A stretch of 64,000 nucleotides of DNA, from the NCBI GenBank assembly GCA_947627595.1, contig CANQWQ010000001.1:62001-126000 (forward strand), given 5' to 3'. The first letter of the stretch is position 1; every line of letters starts with the position of its first letter. Positions 16,659-25,759 of the stretch are shown here, piece by piece. The translations under genes were made by a program, and so were the position numbers. Under the pieces are notes generated by a model. The model had not been told where the DNA came from, made no database searches, and saw nothing but the letters and a program-made list of their open reading frames with translations. The DNA comes from an uncultured Clostridia bacterium. GTDB lineage: Bacteria; Bacillota; Clostridia; TANB77; CAG-508.

Positions 16659-17474
16659 TTATTTATCTTTAGCCCAAATTATTAATCTTTGGGTAGAATT
16701 TTCATTACAAGTTTGAAGTGTAATTTCTCTAGTATCTAGAGGTATGTCTCTATACATAAATGAAACATCATTTGCTGTAGTATAATACATATTATAAATT
16801 GTATATGTAACTGTTTCATTGTATGGATCTGTTATTTTAATTTTATCACCTATTGACAATTTATCATTATCTGAGAAGAATTGGCCATTTAAATAATTAT
16901 GTCCCATTATGTAAGCGTTAGTTCCTGGAACGTTTAGTTCAGTTACTGTTTTATTTAATTCTGGGTTTGCAGAAATTTCCATAATTGCAACTGATTTACT
17001 TAAAGATGCAGGAGTAACTTTTTCAAGGATTGCATAATTGCAATTTGTTTTTGGAATACTTATTGAACCTTTGATTTCATAGTCTCCCATATATGATTTC
17101 TTGATTGGAACTCTTTCTTTAATATCTTCTTCTGTTGTTGTAGGTTGTTCTTGTTCAGTTGGTGTATCTTCTGTTTCAGAAGATTCTCCGTTATTATTTT
17201 TATCAAGAATTCCTGCTAAAGCTGAGGTATCAATCTCTGTAGGAATTTCTAAATCTCCCTCACTTTTCTTAGCTTTTTCAATTAATTCCATATTCTTTTT
17301 CGCAGTTGCTAAGAAATCATCATTAGCTTCTGCTGCATCAGCTTCAACATTTCTAGTATGAACGATTTTATATGCGAAAAATCCTAATAATGATAATATA
17401 GCAATTATAATTATTACTAACAAAACTGTTAATATATCTGCATAGCTTTTTCCAGCTCCAATTCTTTTACTCAT
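16659..17474 (-). CDS. Sortase, membrane-anchored
   Basis: A 271-residue protein: N-terminal membrane helix (about 12-36), a long Glu/Thr/Ser-rich stalk (about 45-125), then the sortase barrel with catalytic His192 (IMGHNYLNGQFF), Cys256 (LQTCNENSTQRLIIW) and Arg263. The TLxTC-N---RLII pattern and single N-terminal anchor fit class D or E housekeeping-type sortases. It joins surface proteins to peptidoglycan after cutting a C-terminal LPxTG-like motif; the MPYTG protein at 38368 is a candidate substrate. Start: AAAGGAGATTGCC before ATG. Monocistronic. Confidence 0.92.
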   Translation of the reverse strand: MSKRIGAGKSYADILTVLLVIIIIAILSLLGFFAYKIVHTRNVEADAAEANDDFLATAKKNMELIEKAKKSEGDLEIPTEIDTSALAGILDKNNNGESSETEDTPTEQEQPTTTEEDIKERVPIKKSYMGDYEIKGSISIPKTNCNYAILEKVTPASLSKSVAIMEISANPELNKTVTELNVPGTNAYIMGHNYLNGQFFSDNDKLSIGDKIKITDPYNETVTYTIYNMYYTTANDVSFMYRDIPLDTREITLQTCNENSTQRLIIWAKDK

Positions 17475-17584
17475 GGCAATCTCCTTTTATTTACAAAATT
17501 CCATATATATTAATTATAACATATTTAAAATTCTATTTCAACTTATTTAAAAAAACTTTACATAATTTTTTTATATTTTTAATT

Positions 17585-19336
17585 TTACTCTAAAATTGCC
17601 TTGATTCTTCTAACACCACTAGATGAAGCTTCTTCTTTTTTGATTACAAAATGGCCTAATTCAGATGTATTTTTAACATGAGGTCCACCACAAATTTCTT
17701 TTGAAACTTCCCCTATTTGATAAACTGTAACAACATCTGGATATCTTTCTGGGAATTGACATTCAGCTCCACTCTTTAAAGCTTCTTCTTTTGGCATTTC
17801 AAAATTTGTAACCTCTATTCCCTCTTTAATCCACTCATTAACTAAATCTTCAGCTTTTTGTTTTTCTTCGTCAGTCATTTTTGCTGGGTGTGAAAAGTCA
17901 AATCTCATTCTCTCATCAGTTATATTACTTCCTTTTTGATGAACATGGTCACCTAAAACTACTCTTAAAGCAGCATTTAGAAGGTGTGTAGCTGTGTGAT
18001 ACATAACTTCTTTTTCGCCTGTTGAAGCAAGTCCACCTTTAAATTTTTGCTCAGATCCAAGTCTTGATTTATCTTGATGCTCTTTAAATAATCTTTGGAA
18101 GTCTGTCATATCAACTTCTAAGCCTTGTTCTTTAGCTAATTCTTCTGTCATTTCTGGTGGGAAACCATAAGTTTCATATAAGTTGAATACACTTTCAGTA
18201 TCAATTGTAGTTTTTCCAGCACTTTTAGCACGGTTTGCAACTTTATCAAATTCTCTTTCACCATTTTGAAGAGTTTTCATAAACTTGTCTTTTTCTTCAA
18301 TTATAACTGATTTTATTTCACTTCTAGTTTTTTCAAGTTCAGGATATAACTCTTTTATAGCATCAATTGAGCAATCTATAATTTCTGGCAATTTCTCTAA
18401 ATCAACACCTAATTTATTTAAGTGTCTAGTCATTCTACGAAGTAATCTTCTTAAGATGTAACCTCTATCAACATTTGATGGTCTTCCTCCATCATTTATA
18501 ATCATAACGCTTGAACGTAAGTGCTCAGCAACTATTCTTCTACTTTGAATACTGTCAGTTGTTTGAAGGCTTTCAAGCATGTCCATAACAGGTTTAAATA
18601 ATTCTGTATCAAAAGGTGTTTCTTTTCCTTCTAAAAGCATCGTCATTCTTTCTAGACCTAAACCAGTATCAACGTTCTTCTGCTCTAATTTTGAATAACC
18701 ATTTTTGTCTTTATAAAATTCCATAAAAACATTATTCCAAATTTCAACGTATTTTCCGCAACCACAAGATGGATCACAGTTTTGAGAACATTTTGGTTTT
18801 CCTGTATCATAGAACATTTCTGTATCAGGTCCACAAGGTCCTTCTTCTCCAGCTATCCACCAGTTGTCATCTTTTCCGAAAAAATAAATTCTCTCGTCTG
18901 GGATTCCGGCTCTCTTCCAAGCTTCATATGCAACAGTATCTTTTGCACAATCTTCATCACCAGCAAAACAAGTAACACTTATTTTTTCACTTGGAATTCC
19001 TAACTCTTTAGTTAAAAATTCGTAACTCATAGCTATTGATTCGTCTTTAAAATAATCTCCTAAAGACCAATTTCCAAGCATTTCAAAATATGTTAAGTGA
19101 CGATTATCACCAACTTCATCAATATCATTAGTTCTAACACATTTTTGGTAATCTGTTAAACGAGTTCCACTAGGGTGTTTTTGACCTAAAAGATATGGAA
19201 CTAATGGCTGCATTCCAGCAGTATTAAACAAAACTGATGGATCATTCTCTGGAATTAATGGAGCTGATGGAATCACACTGTGATTTTTACTCTTAAAGAA
19301 ATTTAAATATTTGTTTCTAATCTCAATTGCTTTCAT
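17585..19336 (-). CDS. alaS: Alanyl-tRNA synthetase, short form lacking the C-terminal domain
   Basis: A 583-residue AlaRS. The catalytic domain (about 1-240) shows IRNKYLNFFKSKNHSVIPSAP-type motif 1 and GLGLERM motif 3; the tRNA-recognition domain follows; the editing domain has zinc-binding HTATHLLN and CGGPHV near the end. The protein then stops at GVRRIKAILE, so the linker and C-Ala (DHHA1-like) domain of the usual ~870-residue enzyme are absent. The stop is followed by noncoding AT-rich DNA with no C-Ala fragment in any frame nearby, so this looks genuine rather than broken. It charges tRNA-Ala. Short AlaRS forms are known in some reduced lineages; here the loss is unusual for a cell with AdhE and sporulation genes. 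Confidence 0.93.
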   Translation of the reverse strand: MKAIEIRNKYLNFFKSKNHSVIPSAPLIPENDPSVLFNTAGMQPLVPYLLGQKHPSGTRLTDYQKCVRTNDIDEVGDNRHLTYFEMLGNWSLGDYFKDESIAMSYEFLTKELGIPSEKISVTCFAGDEDCAKDTVAYEAWKRAGIPDERIYFFGKDDNWWIAGEEGPCGPDTEMFYDTGKPKCSQNCDPSCGCGKYVEIWNNVFMEFYKDKNGYSKLEQKNVDTGLGLERMTMLLEGKETPFDTELFKPVMDMLESLQTTDSIQSRRIVAEHLRSSVMIINDGGRPSNVDRGYILRRLLRRMTRHLNKLGVDLEKLPEIIDCSIDAIKELYPELEKTRSEIKSVIIEEKDKFMKTLQNGEREFDKVANRAKSAGKTTIDTESVFNLYETYGFPPEMTEELAKEQGLEVDMTDFQRLFKEHQDKSRLGSEQKFKGGLASTGEKEVMYHTATHLLNAALRVVLGDHVHQKGSNITDERMRFDFSHPAKMTDEEKQKAEDLVNEWIKEGIEVTNFEMPKEEALKSGAECQFPERYPDVVTVYQIGEVSKEICGGPHVKNTSELGHFVIKKEEASSSGVRRIKAILE

Positions 19337-19431
19337 TCTATTTCCTACCTTCGTTTTAAAAATTCTTAACTATTATATTATAATTTATTTTAAAATTCAA
19401 GGTTTATACGCACATTTTTAGCAAAAATAAA

Positions 19432-19452
19432 GGTGTGAGAAAATCTCACACC
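19432..19452 (-). terminator. Terminator of the large surface-protein gene
   Basis: GGTGTGAGA pairs with TCTCACACC around AAA, with a T-rich run (TTTATTTTTG) on the minus strand. Confidence 0.8.
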
Positions 19453-19467
19453 GTTATAATATTATAA

Positions 19468-22400
19468 TTAATTTGGACCTTGGGCAGATGTTTTATATTT
19501 TGCAACATATAATTTATTTTCATTTAATACTTCATTATTAAAGTTTTCTACTTTTTTTCCATTTGAATCATACCAACCATCAAACATTAGATTTTTGGCA
19601 GTCTCGCTTTGTTTAATCTTCTCTTCATTTGTTTTTTCCCAATTTTTTCTAAAATTTTCTATTTCATCCTGAGATATATGTTCACCATTATGATACCATT
19701 TAACTAAAGAAAATGGCGAACCATTTATTTCTCTTTCTATTTGATCTTGAAATGTTATACAATAAATTTTAGTATTGTCAGAATTTATATAATAGCATTT
19801 ATCTGAAGTCCTTACATCCACATCTCTACTATTTTGATTTTTGATAATTCCTATATAATTATCGCTTGTAAATAATGTTTTATTATCTAATGTTACATTT
19901 CCGACCAATTCAGCTTTAGAATCTTCCCTTGGTATTCTTATTGTTGGAAAATCATATTTTTCACCTTTATTCTTTATTTCACCTGAAACTGTTAGCTCTC
20001 CATTAACTATTATTGCAGCTTGAAAGTCTTTCTTTTCCTTCTGAACAGTTTCTAATTGCATTCCAGAAACATCAACATCAAGATTATCAATTATTACCTT
20101 TGCACCATTTTCTATTTTTAATTGTGCTTTTTTTCCTCCAGTAACCTTTATATCAGAAATTGTTACATTTCCTGTTCCAGATTTCACATCAATTACATAA
20201 TCTTTTTGTTCTTCTAATGATATTGTAGAATTAGTGTTTTGTATTCCTTTAATAATAATATCTTTATTTGCTTGAATAGTTAATGTATCATTTTCTTTAA
20301 GATTACCATCAATATAAATTATATTTTTTTCTGTCTGTAAAGCTTCTTTGATTGTTTTAATTCCTAATTCAGTATCATCATCTGCATCAACAACTACAAA
20401 ATCAGAGTCAAAACTAAATGTATATGTATTATTTTCATCACTTAAATCTTTTCCATTTGAAACTAATTTAATATTAGTATCATTTGAATCACCAATTTTT
20501 AATTTGAATGATTTATTAGAATTTTCTAATTTATCTAATGTTGTTGATGGTTCTTTTTGGTTAAGTTCTGCATTGAAAAGGCTTTTAGCATCTTCTATTA
20601 CTTTTTCTTTTAATGGATTATCCGCTAAAGCAATTAGTGTAGAACTATTTTCGAATTTTTTGCTTCCATTTTCAAAAGTTAATGTAATATCTTTTATCTC
20701 ATTTTTTTGTAATACATAAGCAATTGTTCCAGGAATACTTGTGTCTGCAAGTGTTGCTACTGGAATATTAGGTTCATTAATTGATATAGTTATATCATTG
20801 CTATTTTTAGTCATATTAAATTGTTCTGAAAAATCTTGTGAATAAATTGAATCAGAATCATTTAAATCTTCAACTACTGCTGTAACAAATTTATCTACAT
20901 CTAAATTAAAGAAAGGTACTAATGTAATGTCTTCTTCTATATCTGTACTTTCTAATTCAAATTTTTCATAACTATTTCCACTTTGTTTACACCAATATTG
21001 AAAATCATGGAATTCATTTCCAATATTTTCTGTGTTTTGTAAATCTACTGTTTGAAGCATTTCATTTGTTACTTTTGTTCCTTCTTCTACTTTAATTTCT
21101 TTATTTATTTCATCTCTATATTCAAAAGTAACTGTAAAATCTTTTTTAAATTCTAATTGACAATAATCTATTGTACAAGTTTGTGGTTGATAACCACCTA
21201 ACTCACTTCCATCACAATCTATAGTAATTGTGATTACTTTATTGCATTTACAATTTTCAGATTTTCCATTTGCACAGCTGCAAGATGAACCTCCACAATT
21301 AGATAGACAATTTAATTTTTCAAGTCTTAATAAAAGTTCGACTGAACCATCACTGTTTACTTTTCTAGCTACCTCTTTAACATTTTGATTATCTTCTGAT
21401 ATTTTAACTTCTGAGGTTATATTTATAGTACTTGGAACTGTTGGATTCTTAAGAGGTTTTACTGTAATTGTAATATAGTATCCTATTCCATCTGAACAAG
21501 TCTGTTCTTTAACTTTATTTTTTAAACTTCCTTTAGTTTCACTTGCTGTAATTTCTTTCTCTAAACTCCAAGTTTCAGTTTCACCTTTAGAGTATTGTTT
21601 ATCGCTAAAGTCATCTCCTGTATAATTATTAACAGTAAATGTTGTTGTTAATTGTGTTGGCTTTTCTACATCTTCTTTATGGCAAACTGTACATTCTTTA
21701 ACAAATCCATCTTTTGTATCTTTAGTAAATGAACTACTTAATTGATGTCCTGTTGCTACTGGTAATTTATCATTTGTTTTTGTATCTGAATAAGATTTAC
21801 CATTAAAATTAACAGTAGCTGTATATGTTGTTGTTCCATTTTCTGTACATGTTGCAGATTTTGTTATATTAGATGATACTGATGCATTTTCTGTTTTTGT
21901 ATCGTCATTATTTGTACATGTAAAAGTAGCTGTTGCTGTTTGATTGTTATTGCTCCAGCTCCAAGTTGGATCACCATAAGTATGTGTATGTTGTGGTGTA
22001 GGTGGTGTTGGTGGGGTTACTGTTCCGCCGCCAGTTCCACCTCCACCAGTGCTGCCTCCACCACCGCCAGAAGGTGTTCCACCTGTTCCTGGACCTGGCA
22101 CTGCTGAGTCATTTTTAACGTTTGTGTAAGTCTCTCCATCTACAGTTACTGTAGCTGTGTAGACAACAGTTCCGTCTTTTTCTTCACTTGTAATTACAGC
22201 ATCTAATGTTTGTGGGTGGTTTGCTCTTTTACATGTGAATTTTACTGTACATTTATCTGTTCCTTCCCAGTTGAATACTGGTTCTTCCCAATCATGGCCT
22301 AAGGCTGGTTTATATATTGGGCTTACGATTATTTTTCCACATCTTTCACATTGTGTTCCGCCTACTTGACCTCTTTCTGTACAAGTTGGCTCCGTTTTTA

Positions 22401-23106
22401 TTGTTATATCAACGATTTTATGGTTTGTTGTTCTTTTATCTGCTTCTGAATTTGTATAACAATGTTCAAATAATCCTCTATAATTTTTATTGTTTCCAAA
22501 CGCTTTTTGCAAATCTGTATAACTATTTAAATAGCAATCAATATTAATATCTGAGCTTGGATCTCTTAACTCATTTATTCCACAAGTTAAGAAATGATTA
22601 AATGCTGCTGCATAATTTTCTCTTCCAAAAGTTTTAAGTAAATCTTGATTTGTATTTAAGTAATATCCTACATCAAAATATTTGCTACCTCTACGTCCTT
22701 CTTTAATTCCGTTTGTATAGAAATGATTATATATTCCGCTGTAATCACTTCCAAAAGCATTTCTGATATCTGAATATTTTGAAGCATAATATTCTGGGTC
22801 TATATATGGACTTCCAGATCTGTTTTCATTAATTCCGCAATTTACGAAATGATTATATGCTCCCGCATAGTTTGCTCCAAAAGCTCTTTGCAAATCAGAA
22901 TATTTATTTAAATAATAACGAACATCAAAATAAGGGCTGCCTCTTCTTCCTTCATTAATTCCATAATTAACAAAGTGACTATAAGCACCCCAATAATTTC
23001 CACTACCTACGGCGTTTTTAACGTCTGGGTATTCATTTAAATAATATTCTCCATTAAATGTTAAACTATCATATGGTGTAGCTGCTTCTGATTTTGTTGT
23101 AAGCAA
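19468..23106 (-). CDS. Large modular surface protein; start region out of frame across an (AT)n tract
   Basis: The in-frame part is 1212 residues from a TTG at 23106. Upstream in the same frame lies a signal-peptide-like ILILLFSVITLSLLTTKSEA, but no start before a TAG. A strong ribosome binding site (AGAAGGGGGAGAACTG) and ATG at 23189 lie in another frame; removing one TA from the 17-base tract at 23151-23167 joins them. Domains: five ~45-residue units with YYLN-Y-DL--AFG and HF---GI-EGR (residues 17-235); Cys-pair CTERGQVGGTQCERCGK; Gly-rich linker (about 335-360); Cys-pair beta domains; an InlB-like unit; a beta-helix-like segment (about 930-1010); and a final FDGWYDSNGKKV InlB-like repeat. 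No LPxTG. Probably secreted and adhesive; function inferred. Confidence 0.75.
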   Translation of the reverse strand: MLTTKSEAATPYDSLTFNGEYYLNEYPDVKNAVGSGNYWGAYSHFVNYGINEGRRGSPYFDVRYYLNKYSDLQRAFGANYAGAYNHFVNCGINENRSGSPYIDPEYYASKYSDIRNAFGSDYSGIYNHFYTNGIKEGRRGSKYFDVGYYLNTNQDLLKTFGRENYAAAFNHFLTCGINELRDPSSDINIDCYLNSYTDLQKAFGNNKNYRGLFEHCYTNSEADKRTTNHKIVDITIKTEPTCTERGQVGGTQCERCGKIIVSPIYKPALGHDWEEPVFNWEGTDKCTVKFTCKRANHPQTLDAVITSEEKDGTVVYTATVTVDGETYTNVKNDSAVPGPGTGGTPSGGGGGSTGGGGTGGGTVTPPTPPTPQHTHTYGDPTWSWSNNNQTATATFTCTNNDDTKTENASVSSNITKSATCTENGTTTYTATVNFNGKSYSDTKTNDKLPVATGHQLSSSFTKDTKDGFVKECTVCHKEDVEKPTQLTTTFTVNNYTGDDFSDKQYSKGETETWSLEKEITASETKGSLKNKVKEQTCSDGIGYYITITVKPLKNPTVPSTINITSEVKISEDNQNVKEVARKVNSDGSVELLLRLEKLNCLSNCGGSSCSCANGKSENCKCNKVITITIDCDGSELGGYQPQTCTIDYCQLEFKKDFTVTFEYRDEINKEIKVEEGTKVTNEMLQTVDLQNTENIGNEFHDFQYWCKQSGNSYEKFELESTDIEEDITLVPFFNLDVDKFVTAVVEDLNDSDSIYSQDFSEQFNMTKNSNDITISINEPNIPVATLADTSIPGTIAYVLQKNEIKDITLTFENGSKKFENSSTLIALADNPLKEKVIEDAKSLFNAELNQKEPSTTLDKLENSNKSFKLKIGDSNDTNIKLVSNGKDLSDENNTYTFSFDSDFVVVDADDDTELGIKTIKEALQTEKNIIYIDGNLKENDTLTIQANKDIIIKGIQNTNSTISLEEQKDYVIDVKSGTGNVTISDIKVTGGKKAQLKIENGAKVIIDNLDVDVSGMQLETVQKEKKDFQAAIIVNGELTVSGEIKNKGEKYDFPTIRIPREDSKAELVGNVTLDNKTLFTSDNYIGIIKNQNSRDVDVRTSDKCYYINSDNTKIYCITFQDQIEREINGSPFSLVKWYHNGEHISQDEIENFRKNWEKTNEEKIKQSETAKNLMFDGWYDSNGKKVENFNNEVLNENKLYVAKYKTSAQGPN

Positions 23107-23150
23107 TGATAGTGTGATTACGCTAAATAGTAATATTAAAATTATCCTGC

Positions 23151-23167
23151 ATATATATATATATATA
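23151..23167 (-). repeat. (AT)n dinucleotide tract in the 5' end of the surface-protein gene
   Basis: Seventeen bases of alternating A and T lie between the ATG at 23189 and the signal-peptide coding region. With 17 bases the ATG frame ends after 22 codons; with 15 or 21 bases it runs into the 1212-residue frame. This is the classic design of a phase-variation tract, though a sequencing or assembly slip would look the same. Confidence 0.6.
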
Positions 23168-23285
23168 GTTTTTGGCTATTTTCACGCATCAGTTCTCCCC
23201 CTTCTAATATAAATTTTGTTTAATTTTTAAGTACAGACATTATATCGATTTTTCGCCAAATAGTCAACCATAAAAATGCTAAATT

Positions 23286-24119
23286 TTAATTAATTTCAAC
23301 TATTTTTTCAGGGTTTACGAGTCTATCATATAGCTTTATCTCAAAATGTAAATGAGGGCCTGTTGAATTTCCTGTTGAACCAACTTCAGCTATTTTATCA
23401 CCTTGATTTATTTCTTGTCCTTCTTGAACATAAATTTTTGAGCAATGTGCATACAAAACAACCATATCACCTGTTTGAATTCTAATATGTTTTCCATAAT
23501 CTCCACTTGAAGAAACTTGTATGACTTTTCCAGTTGTAGCTGAAGTTATAGCTGTTCCTAAATTTGCTGCAATATCAACCCCTGTGTGATTTTTAGTGAC
23601 TTTGCTATTTGTAGATTCTCTTTCACCAAACCCAGATGTTTTTACTCCGTTTATAGGAAGAATCACAGAATATTTTTCTTTAATTTCAATAACATCTTTA
23701 TCTTCTTGTGAAAGTTCGATATTTTCTTGTGGTTCTTCTAAAGCTGGTGTTTCTTCTTGAAGCTCATTTTCAACTAAGATCGCACCACTATTTACATCAT
23801 TTGCTTCACCTGAAACACTTTGATTTTTCTTGGTTTCATCTTTTTTGTCTTCTTGCTTGTCTTGTGAAAAAACAGATTCAATTTTTTCTCTTATATTCAT
23901 ATTATAAGAATTAACCTGTTTTATAAAGCCTTCTGTAAAAATATATTTTTGATTTTGAACCGCTAAAATAACAATTATTATGTTTATTAAAATTATAGTT
24001 TCAAATAGAAATTTATATATGTTTTTAGGCTTTTTCTCTTCATCTTCTAAATTGTTTCTTTTAGAATAAATTTCTTCTGCTTTTCTAATTTTTTCCATTT
24101 CTGCAATTGCTCTTTCCAT
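23286..24119 (-). CDS. M23/LytM-family peptidoglycan endopeptidase, membrane-anchored
   Basis: A 277-residue protein with a cytoplasmic N-terminus, one membrane helix (about 37-55), a coiled, Glu/Gln-rich linker, and a C-terminal LytM domain. Zinc ligands and catalytic His are all present: H178-x3-D182 (HTGVD), His225 (YAHCS) and H256-L-H258 (GPHLHF). Active enzymes cut cross-bridges of peptidoglycan outside the membrane; the architecture resembles SpoIIQ-like or LytM cell-wall enzymes, which would fit the nearby sporulation genes. Start: GTGGAGGAAATAAA before ATG. The sporulation role is inference. Confidence 0.9.
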   Translation of the reverse strand: MERAIAEMEKIRKAEEIYSKRNNLEDEEKKPKNIYKFLFETIILINIIIVILAVQNQKYIFTEGFIKQVNSYNMNIREKIESVFSQDKQEDKKDETKKNQSVSGEANDVNSGAILVENELQEETPALEEPQENIELSQEDKDVIEIKEKYSVILPINGVKTSGFGERESTNSKVTKNHTGVDIAANLGTAITSATTGKVIQVSSSGDYGKHIRIQTGDMVVLYAHCSKIYVQEGQEINQGDKIAEVGSTGNSTGPHLHFEIKLYDRLVNPEKIVEIN

Positions 24120-24165
24120 TTTATTTCCTCCACTTTCTTTTTCTAAAATTTATTCTTTAAATAAA

Positions 24166-24204
24166 AAAATAGAACAAGTTTATTTATTAAACTTGCTCTA
24201 TTTT
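24166..24204 (-). terminator. Terminator overlapping the end of the 104-residue gene
   Basis: AAAATAGAACAAGTTTA pairs with TAAACTTGCTCTATTTT (one mismatch). The right arm covers the stop codon (24198-24200). Confidence 0.75.
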
Positions 24205-24512
24205 ATAATCGCCATAATTACTAAGATTACGAAAAACATAGCTATAATAATTTTTAATTTTTTAACCTTCTTTTCAAGTTCTAATTTTATTCTTTCATTT
24301 TCTTTTGCTGATATTCTATCAACATATTCTGAAATTATATGTTCAGCTTCTTTTAAAATCAGTTCTTTTGAACTATTCTTCTCTCTAACACTTTTAATTG
24401 TTTGAGTTTTCTTTATTTTTACATTAGGCTTTAAAATTACAATAGCCTCATCTACAACATTTGACGCCATTCCTCTTAAAACAATAGTATTTTTAATTTT
24501 ATTATTTTCCAT
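24198..24512 (-). CDS. C-terminally membrane-anchored small protein, unknown
   Basis: 104 residues from the ATG at 24512, which follows GGAGAGG; a longer frame (to 24563) has no ribosome binding site. The protein begins MENNKIKNTIVLRGMASNVV, is charged and helical from about 55 to 85 (possible coiled coil), and ends with one membrane helix (about 84-103). No family recognised. It lies between a YlmC-like sporulation protein and an M23 peptidase on the same strand, so a role at the cell or spore envelope is possible but not shown. Confidence 0.6.
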   Translation of the reverse strand: MENNKIKNTIVLRGMASNVVDEAIVILKPNVKIKKTQTIKSVREKNSSKELILKEAEHIISEYVDRISAKENERIKLELEKKVKKLKIIIAMFFVILVIMAIIK

Positions 24513-24572
24513 AAAACCTCTCCGATAATAAGCTTTTATGGATAATATTTCCAAATTTTTCAATTTTATGTA

Positions 24573-24818
24573 TTAATATTTTACAAGAATTATTTCTTCA
24601 CCAATGCAAATAATATTTTCCCACGGAATCGAAATTTCACTTCCACATCCGAAAAAGCCAAATAATTTATTAGAATTTCCAGGAACAATTATTGATGTTA
24701 TAGTTCCTGTTTCTAAGTCTGCTGTAACATCTTGAACATACCCTAATCTTCTTGCATCAGTTACATTGATGACTTCTTTATGTTTAAAGTCAAGCCCTTT
24801 ACTATTTATGATAACCAC
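24573..24818 (-). CDS. YlmC/YmxH-family (PRC-barrel) sporulation protein
   Basis: An 81-residue PRC-barrel protein. VINVTDARRLGYVQDVTAD, then GTITSIIVPG, FGFFG and IPWENIICIGEEIILVKY match the YlmC/YmxH family, which clostridia and bacilli express during sporulation; exact function is unknown. The start is odd: the called GTG is embedded in AGAGGTGG, which itself looks like the ribosome binding site, and the expected ATG position reads ATC/ATA. Either GTG is used with a weak site or a non-standard start is used. Otherwise length and pattern are typical. Confidence 0.8.
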   Translation of the reverse strand: MVIINSKGLDFKHKEVINVTDARRLGYVQDVTADLETGTITSIIVPGNSNKLFGFFGCGSEISIPWENIICIGEEIILVKY

Positions 24819-24866
24819 CTCTTAATAAATTATATGCTTTTAAAAATAAAATTTGAATAAAAAAGT

Positions 24867-24896
24867 GGCATCCCCCTGCCTAAACAGGGGGACGCC
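24867..24896 (-). terminator. GC-rich terminator of cassette 1
   Basis: On the minus strand GGCGTCCCCCTG pairs with CAGGGGGATGCC around TTTAGG, followed by ACTTTTTATTC. Much richer in GC than the host terminators. Confidence 0.85.
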
Positions 24897-24944
24897 GATC
24901 GGACATTACCGACTTTTGGGTGGTTTGTCGGTTAAACTAAAACC

Positions 24945-25637
24945 TTAGATCTTCGGAATCTCGATGTCAAGATCCCTGTCAGTCACCGGCGGTTCGACTC
25001 TCTCTTCTCGTGCCGGTCTGATTACCGACTCCTTGGGCCCTTCTTCATAACGAGTCTCGGGTCTTCTGAGATCGGTTCTCACATGATTTTCCTGCCGGCG
25101 ACGTCTTGGAGACGTTGCTTCTTCAGCAGGTTTTGCATACACAGGTTCCTCTTCCTCATAATCATCAGCATAATAGCCCCTTTTGCGTTTCTCGACATAA
25201 CCGCCGATAAACAGGGACACGCCAATAGCCAAAAGGAACATTCCTACTACTCTGGCATTAGAGAATCCACTCAGGTTGTTATCAATAACTTTTACCCAAG
25301 CATCTCTCCATTTCACCAGAAGTGGATTGAGGATTATAAGCCCCATGTAGAACATTGCAAGAACGTTGACGACTCGGGTTACTATTCCCCAACGGTAGCA
25401 CTTTTTCCGGAGATACTCTCCATCACCTTTGTGCTTTTTGTGGATTCGCCCTTGTACAATGCTCCTGTAAATCATGTTGGTAAGCACCAGGACGCCGATT
25501 ACGATGAGACCTACGGTGACAACACCCCGAGAGACGGGGACGATAGCGGCCGTCCAGTTAAGGATGACCTTGAGAACAGAGGGGCCCGCCAAAAGGATAA
25601 GGCCCAGTGCCACGATAATTGCTATCAGAATTAACAT
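24945..25637 (-). CDS. Cassette 1: four-helix membrane protein with a charged tail, GC-rich
   Basis: 230 residues. Four membrane helices (about residues 2-22, 33-55, 86-106, 125-147) precede a highly charged tail from about 150 with Tyr/Asp/Glu and Arg-rich blocks, likely cytoplasmic. The ribosome binding site is AAGGAGG, 9 bases before ATG. Base composition and codon use (CTC, GTC, CGG, GCC) differ sharply from neighbours, which prefer A/T in third positions. It contains in-frame CGG codons (77 and 181). It has its own promoter (25725-25754) and GC-rich terminator and lies alone between a sporulation gene and a nuclease. No family recognised; probably acquired. Confidence 0.75.
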   Translation of the reverse strand: MLILIAIIVALGLILLAGPSVLKVILNWTAAIVPVSRGVVTVGLIVIGVLVLTNMIYRSIVQGRIHKKHKGDGEYLRKKCYRWGIVTRVVNVLAMFYMGLIILNPLLVKWRDAWVKVIDNNLSGFSNARVVGMFLLAIGVSLFIGGYVEKRKRGYYADDYEEEEPVYAKPAEEATSPRRRRQENHVRTDLRRPETRYEEGPKESVIRPAREERVEPPVTDRDLDIEIPKI

Positions 25638-25724
25638 TCTAGCAAACCTCCTTAAAGTTTTTATTGCTCTGTACTACGCTTGCGCTTTGTTACCACCCAA
25701 ATAACATTTTGCAAGGCTATTTTA

Positions 25725-25754
25725 ATTGTAACATATCTACAAATATTATGTCAA
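25725..25754 (-). promoter_or_regulatory. Sigma-A-type promoter of cassette 1
   Basis: On the minus strand TTGACA (25754-25749), an 18-base spacer, and TACAAT (25730-25725). The transcript would have a leader of about 80 bases with a small GCGCAAGCG hairpin before the ribosome binding site. Confidence 0.7.
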
Positions 25755-25759
25755 ATAAA

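Noticed and set aside
23189..23206. Explaining the surface-protein frame break by the CGG recoding
   Set aside because: There is no CGG there; the frames differ by two bases and meet across the AT tract, so a different mechanism is needed.
25083..25634. A 183-residue plus-strand frame over cassette 1
   Set aside because: It is antisense to the membrane protein with a proper start, promoter and terminator; GC-rich DNA leaves long open shadows.
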